NCBI RefSeq assembly: GCF_026151205.1
Contig: NC_087074.1
Location: 16,319,962-16,383,961 of the forward strand
Source: Bolinopsis microptera
Lineage: Eukaryota > Ctenophora > Tentaculata > Lobata > Bolinopsidae
Length of the DNA stretch: 64,000 bases
Direction: 5' to 3'
Under the pieces are notes generated by a model. It was not told the origin of the DNA. It searched no databases and saw only the letters and a program-made list of their open reading frames with translations. The position numbers were made by a program, and so were the translations under genes. Below are positions 19,368-30,439 of the stretch, piece by piece. The number at the start of each line of letters is the position of its first letter. Within the stretch, counting starts at the first letter, position 1.

Positions 19368-22300
19368 CTAAATCTTTGATGATGATGTTTCGCATTCTTC
19401 AGGAATACTTTTCAATGTCCTGCGCATAATAATAAATCTACTTGCGAGATCTTCTTTTCTTTGGAATCTTTCAAAATACTCAGTTGCTATTTCTGTATCA
19501 CTCAATGTGGCAACATTCTTTTTACTGATATCTGACTTTGAAGCAGACTCAGTAGTATCATCATTTTTGTACAAACCAGTAGGTAATTTCCTGTTCACAG
19601 TTCTGTTAAATGGAGTCATTTCTTGTACTGGGGGCTCATTTGTATTGAGAGCAGATTGTGGAGTCATTTCTACGTTTCTTTTTACATGTCTTTTCCTTTT
19701 TATAGTTATACCTACTTTCCTTAAGGATAATACACATTTTCTGATATAACACATGTAAAATAGAGACACCCAATACCTGACTTTGTTTAGCATCAACTTA
19801 GCTGTTAGGGTTATGTAGTTATGATATAGGATGGGGTTTATCACAGAGTTTATTGGTAGAATCACGATCGAAGATATTGGATAAAAGGCTGTAGCATCCA
19901 TTAATTCAAAAGAGTGCAGTGCACACACCAACATAAAAGGGACCCAACAAAAGAAATCTGTCGCAATTATGATGGCTATGTGATTGTCGGTCTCCTCTTT
20001 GTCTCTTGAGCGTCTATTTTGATTTCCATAATTGCATATTCTAGCTCGTTGCTTTGAGCTCTTTTTAAAAAGTAAAACTTTACTGTAGCAGATGAACATG
20101 ATGGTGAAACACAGAAAATTTAGGGTTAAACTTGACCATACATAAGCCTTTTGTGGGTCTTCTTGTGATACGAAGTATTTGAAGAGACATACGCCATCAT
20201 TGCCATAAAAATGGATTTTACGTCTCCCTATACCTCCATATTGGTTTGAAAACATTTTGTCTATCAAGTTATTGATTTCTGCCCAAGTGAACACTTCAGA
20301 GCCAACGATTCTTCCATAATACATGCTTATCTTGTTAATGTGTGTGTCTTTGGTGACAAATGCTGGAAATATCGTGATTTTCGGATTATAAGTCATGCCA
20401 TTGACGAAGATATCCTCATATCGGACCATTAAGGGGATATAAGCCAGAGCAAATGACGCAATTGCTATTATGAAGATAATGACAACCATTTTTGCAAATG
20501 TATATTTGGATGTCATTTTTTGGACTTTGATAATTCCGATAGCTCTAAAAATGCTAAGAATTGTCATCGAAAAGAGGGATATTTGACCACCGAAAGTACT
20601 AAACACTCCCAACAAAGCACACCCATCACTGGATAACCAATTAAATCTTTCTTTGCAGTAAGATTTCGCAAACACGAGCGAATCCAAAGTAGCGATGGTT
20701 AACAGGTACACTCCTGTTATCAAATCCCCAACATGGATGACAGTTGTCAGAGCTTTATTGTTCAATGCCGATGTAAAATCTCTGGTAGCCAGGTGTTTAA
20801 GATTCTTGAAAAGTTTGACAGAGTTTAGTATAACTGCTGCACAACCAACAACCCAACTGAATACTTTTAGAGAGAGTTCTGAAATAATTATTCTCGTACA
20901 GTCCTCATTGCACTCGTCGGTGTAGTCATCACAATCTATTTTCCCATCACATTTCTGGCATCGTGTAATGAATCGTTTTGAAGTTTTACACAAAAAGTTA
21001 TTGGTGCAATTATCTTCATCTGAGCTATCACCACAATCGTCGATCAAGTTGCAAACCTTGTCATAACTGACGCATCTATCATTTTTGCAGAGAAAGACAT
21101 TATTTTGATACTTCCCACTTTTCCTGTTTTTCTTCAAAAAAGTTAGTCGATTTTTATTCTCTATCGTGATTACCCTGTCTTTGTATTGGTTATTAGCCAA
21201 ACAAGAGTCATGGTTAAGTGATCGCAATGGACAAGAAGGTTTATCTTTGCATTTTCCCGAGCAACTAAGATAAACGTAAACTTTTCCAAAAACCTTTCTG
21301 CAGTCTACGATGGCCTTGGGTAAAACTATTGTTGGTATACCGTTGAGTCCAAAAATTGAGACAGGCAAGAAATCTTCTTGGACGCATGGTGATATGTAGT
21401 GACCTAAACTTTTGATCACTCCGGCAACACAATACGTAAGAAATTCCAATGGTTGTGCTATTCCAGTGGCAATTGGGTTTGTAAAAACATGTTCGGATGA
21501 TCTAGTCTGACCACAAACTCTTGCATGATCGCAAATGTCATGACCGTCACATAGGTCTTGGAATGTTACAAAATAGTATGATCTAGGGCTGCATATGTAA
21601 ACATCTTCGCATTTACTACTGTCAGGCACATAACGAGACAGGCTGCCGACTCCACATGTTGGCCACATCTCTGTTTCGTCCTCTCCGTCTAAACAGTCTT
21701 TAATTCCGTCCATCAGCCACGAGATAGGTATAGAAAGTTCTGTTTCATGACGATACCTGCGGGAACATGTAGACAAAGTCATGCTATCACAGATCATAGA
21801 TGTTTCATCACTTTTGTCGGAGCAGTCCAAAACTCCATCGCAAAATCTATGCTTATGGACATAACAGGAGGGAGTGGTTCTCAAACATAGGCTGTCGAAC
21901 CCATCATCGCACAAACCTGGGCTCTGAACGCAGGTGGCAAATTTAGACACCGTAGATGGGTATCCGTCAATCGTACACGACACTACTCCTCTCATTGGGT
22001 CCGTACAATTGGTTTGATCGATATACAATTTGCAATATGATTCATGCGAATACCTTCTCAATTGATTGATTAGATCAACACGAGTAAAGAGCCCAGAACA
22101 TCTGGTAAAATTGCATTGTTCTGCATGTCCATTATTGATCGAACATTTCGTTTCCTCACGATCTTTGCAATGAAGTATGCGATCACACATACTACGGAAG
22201 TGAGCTGTTTTGAAAATATATATATGATTTTCACTTAGTTTTCCATCACAAAACCAATCATAACGATAACCATTACACAATGCCTCATCACGACACAGAC

Positions 22301-22681
22301 TATCATCACATAATCCATCACATTTAGTGATAATGTTATCTTGGGGAGGGATGGCATCGACATACAGGTCGAACATGTTAGGTACCCTTCCCTTAATATC
22401 TTTTGAGAAATTCGTCTCACAAAATGGTCCCGAAATGTGTCTAGTTGGTGGAATCAAATCCATCGCGATACAACCTTGGTATACATGTGGATCATCAGAA
22501 CAGATCTTTGAAACACTAGTGTGTGACAGATATGACACGTCATCTAACATTCCATCAGGTTTCCTTATTGGCAAATATACGTAATATGCCGAAGAGTCTA
22601 AGCATTCAAAAACTTCAAAATATGCATCGATTTGACAAACATTTTTCAGAAATCCCCTATGTTCAGTAATGGTACAACTCT
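19368..22681 (-). CDS. last exon: LDLa-like repeats, 7TM domain and cytoplasmic tail
   Basis: 1104 codons including stop, entered at acceptor CACTTCAG (22682-22684); the exon contributes about 1103 residues. The extracellular part is cysteine-rich with LDLa-like units, for example HRFCDGVLDCSDKSDE, GIKDCLDGEDE, CNLIDDCGDSSDEDNC and KCDGKIDCDDYTDECNEDC. Seven hydrophobic segments follow (LKVFSWVVGCAAVILNSV; TTVIHVGDLITGVYLL; CALLGVFSTFGGQISLFSM; FAKMVVIIFIIAIASFALAY; VWSSLTLNFLCFTIMFI; IAIIIATDFFCWVPFML; ISSIVILPINSVINPILY). The DRY box is degenerate (IFRAIGI). The tail is basic then acidic, ending EECETSSSKI. Two conserved-looking LDLa units lie directly before TM1. Confidence 0.88.
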
Positions 22682-25600
22682 CTGAAGTGATCTTGTTATG
22701 ACATCAATTTTAATTCCTTTCCAATAATAAGTGAATTAAGAATGAATGAAAATACCTGTCAAGTTTACAATGTTCATATCCTATAGAGCTAAAGCTTATA
22801 ATTATTATATTGTACACAACAAATAAAAAGAAATACGGTAAGATGCTTACCGGGTTGTATATTGCACAAAAGTCCCAATGAATAATATTTATTCCTGTTA
22901 TACTTATTATCATTCTTCTCTAGGATCTCCAAGGAGTAGGAACAGTTTTCGAAACCAAGATAACTTTTAGCTTCATCACAGTTAAGGATACTCATTGCTT
23001 TATCATATCCTTGTTTATATCGCATCGCTCTCTTATCGTCGTGTTCCAAATTAACTTTTTCTTGTTCATCAACCGATTTATCGTACCTATGATCACAAAT
23101 ACATTTAAGGGTTCAATTGATTAATCTGCTTGACAATTTGTAGTTTGTAGTTTAAGTTTAACTTCTTGATTTTAGAACTATTCCATTTAATCTACCTTAC
23201 TCGGGATTATTATGACCGGGATAAAGTGGTGGGTTTAGGGTAATTTCGCCATATTTTTCCCGAACCACATTTTCACCGGTCGTTAATAAACCCGCCTACT
23301 CAGCTTTTAGGGTTCCCAAGGGGTATGGGTGCTCATATTTTAATCGTTGTCTTATATTCACTAAAGAAGACTATTGGGACACTTGTTGTAGGTTTTTCGA
23401 CTTCATTTGGCTAAAATTGCAAAAAATTCACCTTTTTGCCCAATTCTTGTCATATATCCTTATTGTCAAATTTGATTTAAATAGGCCAATTTTTAATTTC
23501 TTAGGTATTGACTATCTCTACATAATGAAATAGGACTCAAAGTAAAAGTAACAGTTAAATTAAAACTTGAATTTATCTTATCTCCCTTTATCTTAATATC
23601 GATCTGGTTGTTACGCTTCAAATGTTAAAAATTATTTTCCATCTAGTTTGATTAACCACGAGTCATTATTTCTGTCTACTTTCAACAATTATTGATAATT
23701 CGACTTGTTTCACAAGTTTTAGCAATGCGAAAATTTCTAAACTTGCTTATCTCTAATAAGGAAATTTACATCTGAGACAAAATTTTTGAATCTAAAATTG
23801 AAAGGTTGGACACCGGTAAAATGGCGACCGGGAAAATGTGGTGGGTTTTGAGCAATTTCGCCATATTTTTCCCGAACCATATTTTAACCGGTCGTTAATA
23901 AACCCGTCGTAATAATCCCGAGTAAGGTAGTTTATTATTCATAATGGTTGTTTCGGAAGTTTTAAAACGTGCTTAAGGTACAGGGGCTGTATTTGGACCC
24001 TTAGGGGTGGTGGTAGGTTCTGGTGGTAGGTTCTGCCTGCAAGCAAGAAACCTGCAAGCAAGAAACCGAAATATCAAAGGAAATATCAAAGACGACTCAT
24101 AATACCTTGATCTTTAATGGATACGCAATCACAATACTTAAAAATAGTTTTTACTTGTCAAATAACTGTTTTACCGTTTGATGATTCAATTCAAATACAA
24201 AATTAGCCTAAATCAAAAATTGACTTATCACGCTCACTTTTACTTCGCTCTCGTAGAAATCTATAGATCAGTATCGTCCAACAATTCGTGAATGCACTAA
24301 TTCTAAACAAAGCGTTACTTACCAGGCTTCTGTGAAAAACGAGACCTCTGCTCCGAACCAGTCCTCTGAATGGTCGTAACCAAGTTCCCTGCATATGACA
24401 TCTGCTTTGTGGTCTAAAAAATCCGCCAGGGAGACGGTTACAGTCTGAAAACAAAAACGGTAGACAAATTTGGTGGTAGGTAATGCTCCATTTTAACGAA
24501 AGGTTTACAGTCCTTAGCAGTTTGTACCGAAATTTCACAAAGGTTTATAATCGTACGTTTCATTCGCAATTTAAATTTCTCCTTTTTGGATGCAAATGTT
24601 ATCTTTGAACTTATCAAGAAAACAAATGTTTAAAAAAAAATTATAGATACCGATCAGTGTCTCCAAAATAAAAAGGCGACCAATCTATTATTGATTATTT
24701 GTTAATAACTCAAGAACGGTTTGAGAATATCATTAATTATTGTACAGTGCTGCAGGATTTGATCTCTAAAGGTCGTGAACACATTTAAAGAACATATTTG
24801 GGCTTGATGGCCTAATGAAGTTTAAAAACATTTTCCAAAATCTGTCTCATCATTTATATTTTTTCATTGTGCATCTCGGTTACCCTTATATCAGTAGTTA
24901 CTTGCATCGCTGTAAGTGCGCCACTTGATCAGATGTACGGACCTGATCAGTAAGTCACTGCACCCTCGAGCTGCAACTAGCTCCTGCAGCTCTTGCCAGG
25001 GTGGATCACATCGTTATTATGTAGTTAGAGCATTGGACCTTTGAGAGTCTGCTCTATTTCAGATTATGAATGCAATGCACTGAATTTAAACGATGACATG
25101 TGCTTGATAGCATCTCCATAAACTCTTTAAGCATTTTAATCATTGACAATTTCGAAGAAAAATGTATGAGGTTTCCCCCGAAATGTTTCTTTTTTGGGGC
25201 CTAGCTTCCAAAATGAGAGCTACAGCAATTATACAATATCAATAATTTTCAGGCCTTCCTCACGGAATGACAAATAATAATCTAACCCAGTTTAGCACTT
25301 TCGCCAAAACTATTCCAGCGCTTCCATTGCTCGGTTTCCCATCTGACCCGTAAAGAGCAAACTGGACTTCATCTGTAATAGTAAGCAATGTTTTAGACGA
25401 TTATCAAATACACAGGGTTTAGTTTTCAAAATTCGATTTTTCCAGCCTCAGTTCGATTTGTTTGTCGTTAAACAATGTATGTTTTACCCTTCAATATGTT
25501 TGAATGACCCATTTGGCAAAATAAACCAACAGCTTCCTAATTTGGTCCCAAATAGATATGCAATTTTGGCACGTTTATACCGTGATTCTCGGAGCAAAAC

Positions 25601-28600
25601 GAAAAATGCACGGTTTAAAGTTTTTGATTGACACAATCACAATTATAACTTCAAAAATGTTTTAAAAATCTGGTCACATATAGATTTGTGAAACTAAGGT
25701 TGGTTAAAGTAAAACTTATAATTTGAAATTATGTCAGTGAAAAGTTGTAAAAGTTACTTGGGCAATTGTGTGTGCTGCAGTTCTCGTGTTCATGAGTTAT
25801 GTTCCCTTCACAAAATCGACTGGTTACTGATCGATATGATATAGTATCTAGACAACGCCGTTCTCTGAAACGAGTGCCTCCTCCACAGATGGCTGAACAG
25901 CTTGACCAGCTGCCAAAATCTGACCAAGAAAATCGTTCGTAATCATAATCTGAAACAGTTTTGTTGTTAGATAGGATAGTACCAGAAAATCTGCATTTTC
26001 GAATATTCGGTTAATCCGATTATCACAATGCTGGCAAGCATTACCGTCGCCCTTATATTCACAACACTATTTACCCCCTATACTATTATATCCCCTTTAT
26101 TGATTTCCAGGCATTAAGACTCATCGAAAGTAGATCAGCAGGTACATTTAAGTTCAAAACATTCTAATTCAATGTTAAAGATGACAGGAATAATAATAAG
26201 AAATAGTTATATGGAGGTTTTTAAGAAATTTGCGCAAAATACGCGCCAGCATGTTATACGAAATTAGGTAAAAAACCCAAAATCGCCATATTCAGGTGCC
26301 TTAAAAACCATGTTAAAATTGAGTTAGAGATCTGAAACTTTGCAGGGCGTCTAGACCTTGTCCAAATCGACTGTTAAAAAAATTTCATGTTTCAGGAGTA
26401 TCGTGAAGTGGGTTTTCTGGAACCCCTGTTTTACAACAGATTGTCGTGAAGATATATATATAATATAGACGCTTTTTGCAGTCAATTGTAGCCTACATTT
26501 AAGTGTCCGTAGATTCGAAAGTATAAACGATACAGTCATCTCGAACCACAGGTTTTAAAGATAATCGTTTAAGCTTTAGTTTACATTGTATTGAAAACTA
26601 ATTTAACGTCATCATCATCACTTGATGACGTCATCAAATTAAGTGTTTTAAAAACTTGATTTTTGACAAAGTAACAACTTTTCAAATCGATTTTACGCTA
26701 TTAAAGAGTAATTTTATTCAAAATCTGAGGACATTTTCACCTTAGATAATTGTTCAAGCATTCCGAAAATCTACCGGAATAGTTTCCTACCTTGCTCCTT
26801 CATAAAGATATTTGCTATTGAAGTTAGTGCTTTTTTGAAGAATAATTTTATAAAAACACAAAAGTTGTGAATTAGTATTCTCTGGTGTTGGGTCATCCCT
26901 TGGGTTGTGGAGCTCAATTTTGCTTCTTAAAGGTGTAAATTGTGTTATAGGCTAGTTTTAAAGTTAAAAATCGAAAAGTTGCACACGTGGGGACACGCCC
27001 AAATTTATTTAAAATAGCTAAAATCACTAAAAATTTTGATTTTCACGATTTTTATCAACTTTGGAGTCCCGTTGTGATCCAAGTTCTTTTTGAAATCTTC
27101 TGAAACTTTGCATGCTTATCAAACTATATATAAAGTACCACTATGCAAAAATTTACGGTGATTCAATATTGTATGCGCACGCAACGTCCGCTCAAAGTTT
27201 GCACGTGCGAAAGGTGAGAATTTTGCTCATTCGTGATTTCGAATATATTCTGCTTTCCACGATATTTAAATGGCATTATATATGAATTTAATGCCAACTT
27301 GAATGAGTAAAAAGTGCCATATTCAGTCGGTTATCGACAGATATACCTAACTAAACACAAGGAAACGTTTTCAAAGGCAGAATTTCGAAATCGTCGGAAT
27401 TACCTCCTTGTTAATGAAGTTTCGATTGTGTAAATTATCCTGACATTATAATCAAAAAGAGATGATATTTGACCAAAACCCATAATCATGGGTAGAGTGT
27501 ACCGCTGCCAGTGTCTCTCTTTTCCAAACAAAAGGAAATGATATTAATTTGAGGAACCGTCCGCTAATGCAAATTGATACCGAGAATGAAATCGGTCGCT
27601 CGCTTTTTCCATTCGATCACGGCTTACGAATTGTAATAAAGCTTATTGATTTGAAAAAGCGAGCGACCGATTTCATTCTTGGTATCAATTTGCATTAGCG
27701 GACGGTTCCTCAAATTAATATCATTTCCTTTTGTTTGGAAAAGAGAGACACTGGCAGCGGTACACTCTACCCATGATTATGGGTTTTGGTCAAATTACCT
27801 TATCGGACCTTATTTGACTTGATTTTAAATTAACGGACATAACTATGAACGGACATTAAAATGAACCCACAAAGATGAACGCTAGGACCTCCAGCGTTCA
27901 ATAAATGTCCGCTCAAATAAGGTCCGATAAGGTAAGTACTAGTATAACAGTAGCACAATTGTCGTGCTAAAAGGTATGTGTGTGTTTTTCTAAGTTGTTT
28001 AATAATTTACCACAGTCTAGTTCGTCTGATCCGTCTGTACAGTCGTATTCAGGCCCCATATTGCCATCACAGACATGATCATCCCGAACACATTCACGAC
28101 CCTTCAAACATTTACTGGATCCTTCAGGACATCTGAATTCTGTTGGGGTAGTCAATAATTGTATGTTCAGCTTCTAAGCTATAGGTGCAAATAGTATTTA
28201 AAAATATTTAAAATGGGTATGATACATTATCATATTGGCTTTGTACCAATATATATTTATACCAATATATGTATATACCAATATACAACTGGTTTTCTTC
28301 TCTTATAGAAAAAGGGCTCTACTAGCTGTAGCTAGGAGCATGAAATATCGGTACAAAGCAAACTATGCAATTGTCAAACTATAAGTTTCATGTTTGAAAA
28401 GCAATCTTCAGTGACATAATTAACATAAAAATGGCAAACATAATACAACACAGTGCTCCTTTATCAAATTTTATAGTTAACAATTAACAATTACTCAATA
28501 CTACTAAACCTATATAAATAACTACAAATCCTAATAACTAATAAATACTAACTAAATATGTCTAACTAAGAATTTCCTAGAGTGCCTACATTTAGAAATA

Positions 28601-30437
28601 ATTTCTGATCTTTTATTAATAATGCCTGGGGTTTTAAGTATGTATAGTTTCTCGTCTAAGCAGAGGCCACAATGCCCCGCTCCAGCCTTATATTTCTTCG
28701 ATTTAGTAATAATCTTCCAGTCTATGCTATATTCAATCATCTTCTCCTTGAGGTCCCATATCAATTTTGATAACTCGGTACTTAGTCTGTGCTTTGAATT
28801 CTTAAAACTTTGTCGATGATTGTACCACCGTGTCTTAAAACTGTTTTCAGTCAATCCAATATAGGCCGTTTCCTTGTTATATTGGATTGACTGAAAACAG
28901 TTTTAAGACACGGTGGTACAATCATCGACAAAGTTTTAAGAATTCAAAGCACAGACTAAGTACCGAGTTATCAAAATTGATATGGGACCTCAAGGAGAAG
29001 ATGATTGAATATAGCATAGACTGGAAGATTATTACTAAATCGAAGAAATATAAGGCTGGAGCGGGGCATTGTGGCCTCTGCTTAGACGAGAAACTATACA
29101 TACTTAAAACCCCAGGCATTATTAATAAAAGATCAGAAATTATTTCTAAATGTAGGCACTCTAGGAAATTCTTAGTTAGACATATTTAGTTAGTATTTAT
29201 TAGTTATTAGGATTTGTAGTTATTTATATAGGTTTAGTAGTATTGAGTAATTGTTAATTGTTAATTATAAAATTTGATAAAGGAGCACTGTGTTGTATTA
29301 TGTTTGCCATTTTTATGTTAATTATGTCACTGAAGATTGCTTTTCAAACATGAAACTTATAGTTTGACAATTGCATAGTTTGCTTTGTACCGATATATAC
29401 CAATATATGTATATTGACCCATCATCTGTTTTTCCGCTTACTTAATAATCCCACCCCATATTTACTTAACCCGGTTTGGTTTTTTGAGTGATATTTCGTT
29501 TTTGACTATAGCTTTACGCAAGAACTATACAGATCTGCTTGGTAGTTGGCACGTACCAACTACCAGAGTTGCAGGTGCTGGCAAAGTTCCAGCACACTGC
29601 TTATTATTGAGTTTCTTGAACAGTTGGCTCGTACCAACTACCAGAGTTGCAGATGCTGGCAAAGTTCCAGCACACTGCTTATTATTGAGTTTCTTGAACA
29701 GTTGGCTCGTACCAACTACCAGAGTTGCATATGCTGGCAAAGTTCCAGCACACTGCTTATTATTGAGTTTCTTGAACAGTTGGCACATACCAACTGCCAG
29801 AGTTGCAGGTGCTGGAAAAGTTCCAGCACACTGCTTATTATTGAGTTTCTTGAACAGTTGGCACGTACCAACTACCAGAGTTGCAGGTGCTGGCAAAGTT
29901 CCAGCACACTGCTTATTATTGAGTTTCTTGAACCATTTCCACACTTCCAAAATCTGTGTCCACGGTTACACTCATCCGCTAAATTTTGTCGTAGCGAGTG
30001 CCCAGTTTGATATGTCACCGTGTATCGTCGTCTACTTAGTACTTTAATGAGGTTGTATTAAGTTCAAAAGAGACGATATCGACGATATAGACTCCAACTG
30101 CTTTGGTTGCTTTTAAGTATAGCACCCCAAAATTGGTTGTAGGCGTATTATTGTTGAGGTAATTTAGCATGATTAAGCCAAAAATGGACCAAATATGGTC
30201 CATTTTTAATGAGTTTTACGGACAAAAGTACTTCCAGGAAGGTGTATCGGGTATCCCTATAACGTATGGTGCAGGAAATACCCGTAAGGCCTTCTACTAA
30301 ATGATTTAGTTAAAACAAACCGTCACACCCATCTTCATCTGATTCATCATCGCAATCTTCCTCTCCGTCACACAACCACTCACGTCGTATGCAACCAACA
30401 CCATCTGAACATTTTCTGAGGCCCTCTAGTTCACACG
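19368..30437 (-). CDS. LDLa-TSP1-SRCR multidomain receptor with LGR-type 7TM domain (3' seven exons)
   Basis: Exons in transcript order: 30321-30437, 28011-28139, about 25758-25949, 25287-25372, 24323-24444, 22851-23086, 19368-22681. Every junction has AG/GT and matching phase, giving about 1397 residues plus an unseen N-terminus. Domains: LDLa, LDLa, thrombospondin type 1 repeat, SRCR domain over four exons, further LDLa-like cysteine repeats, then a rhodopsin-family 7TM most like LGR/GRL101 receptors (VGDLITGVYLLTIATLDS, CWVPF, NPILYHNY) and a long cytoplasmic tail. By family it is a plasma-membrane G-protein-coupled receptor whose ectodomain binds an unknown ligand. No leucine-rich repeats were seen, unlike type C LGRs. 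Introns carry several mobile elements. No signal peptide or first exon was found. Confidence 0.8.
22851..25372 (-). CDS. exons 25287-25372, 24323-24444, 22851-23086: SRCR domain
   Basis: Joined translation begins NEVQFALYGSDGKPSNGSAG, continues IVLAKVLNW / TVTVSLADFLDHKADVICRE then LGYDHSEDWFGAEVSF, and ends with ILNCDEAKSYLGFENCSYS ... YYSLGLLCN. The ADVICRELGY core, the W-T-V strand and the late CSY / LLCN cysteines are those of a scavenger receptor cysteine-rich domain. The cysteine after the WTV strand of classical domains is absent, so the disulphide set may be reduced. A MITE occupies the intron at 23192-23930. Confidence 0.75.
23192..23930. mobile_element. MITE-like element with CTACCTTACTCGGGATTATTA ends, in a GPCR intron
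   Basis: The ends are inverted repeats: CTACCTTACTCGGGATTATTA at 23192 and its complement ending at 23930. Next to each end is a roughly 100-bp subterminal block in direct orientation (AATTTCGCCATATTTTTCCC, GAACCAxATTTTxACCGGTCG, TTAATAAACCCG). There is no open frame. It lies between the second and third exons of the SRCR domain. Confidence 0.65.
25758..25949 (-). CDS. exon: thrombospondin type 1 repeat
   Basis: Acceptor TGTTTCAG and donor GTAACT. The translation contains WSDFGSWSSCSAICGGGTRF, RERRCLD, FCEGN, ENCSTHNCP: the W-x2-W-type start, CSxxCGGGxRxRxRxC core and CxxxxCP end of a TSP1 repeat. The 192-nt exon begins with 2 nt and ends with 1 nt of split codons, so it is another 1-1 module. 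Exact ends may be off by one base. Confidence 0.85.
27467..27795. mobile_element. fold-back element, 143-bp near-perfect arms
   Basis: 27467-27609 and 27653-27795 are inverted copies differing at very few positions (for example ACCGAGAATGAA versus TTCATTCTTGGT), separated by 43 bases. The outer end is ATTTGACCAAAACCC. There is no coding capacity. It lies in the intron between the LDLa-2 and TSP1 exons and directly touches another inverted-repeat element. Confidence 0.75.
27796..27934. mobile_element. 139-bp MITE with TACCTTATCGGACCTTATTT ends
   Basis: A perfect terminal inverted repeat of about 22 bp (TACCTTATCGGACCTTATTT... and complement). Internal copies of AACGGACATTAAAATGAAC and AATGTCCGCTCAAAT, and a GCTAGGACCTCCAGC centre, give further self-complementarity. 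Related copies at 47869-48067 share the ends and the AATGTCCGTTCAAA word. Confidence 0.75.
28011..28139 (-). CDS. exon: LDL-receptor class A domain 2
   Basis: Acceptor CCCCAACAG and donor GTAAAT. The translation reads FRCPEGSSKCLKGRECVRDD, HVCDGNMGPEYD, CTDGSDELDC, a full LDLa pattern including the terminal DGSDE acidic motif. The 129-nt exon is symmetrical in phase (1-1), as shuffled extracellular modules usually are. Confidence 0.85.
28552..28877 (-). pseudogene. Penelope-like GIY-YIG endonuclease fragment (left arm)
   Basis: Minus-strand reading through the spacer gives NKETAYIGLTENSFKTRWYN, then HRQSFKNSKHRLSTELSKLI, WDLKEKMIEYSIDWKI, GHCGLCLDEKLYI and a stop. YIGLTE...FKxRxxxH, the TELSKxIW helix and the CxLCLxEK knuckle are hallmarks of the GIY-YIG domain at the C-terminus of Penelope-like elements. 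The reverse transcriptase is missing, so it is a 5'-truncated fragment. Confidence 0.75.
28878..29189 (+). pseudogene. Penelope-like GIY-YIG endonuclease fragment (right arm)
   Basis: The same protein fragment as the left arm, residue for residue from TENSFKTRW to RKFLVRHI, on the opposite strand. It begins abruptly at YIGLTEN; the few residues before it (NKETA) exist only in the left copy because they are encoded in the spacer. Confidence 0.75.
29545..29935. repeat. 78-bp tandem repeat, five copies
   Basis: Each unit has GTACCAACTACCAGAGTTGC, a GGTGCTGGCAAAGTTCCAGC hairpin-like stretch and ACTGCTTATTATTGAGTTTC. 78 bp is 26 codons, so both strands show long open frames made of 26-residue repeats; these are by-products of unit length. 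It lies in the LDLa-1/LDLa-2 intron, next to the Penelope palindrome. Confidence 0.85.
30321..30437 (-). CDS. exon: LDL-receptor class A domain 1
   Basis: The exon is bounded by CAATCAG and GTTTG. Its translation has the LDLa signature: CSDGVGCIRREWLCDGEEDC followed by DDESDEDGC, with the DCDDESDE calcium-binding acidic cluster. It starts with 2 nt of a split codon and ends with 1 nt that completes GAA with exon 28011-28139. It is the most 5' exon that could be supported. Confidence 0.8.
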
Positions 30438-30439
30438 CT

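Larger units (their letters stand above)
28345..29396. mobile_element. head-to-head palindrome of a Penelope-like element 3' end
   Basis: 28345-28863 and 28878-29396 are inverted copies (519-bp arms, about 14-bp spacer, centre 28870.5). Only isolated differences were seen, such as TTTTATAGTTAACAATT versus TTTTATAATTAACAATT. Each arm encodes the same GIY-YIG nuclease tail. An 18-bp word ATACCAATATATGTATAT occurs in direct orientation just outside both ends (28259, 29397). It sits in the intron between the two LDLa exons. Confidence 0.8.

Noticed and set aside
29484-30047. 187-, 154- and 141-residue frames with 26-residue repeats
   Set aside because: By-products of a 78-bp tandem repeat; open in three frames on two strands.
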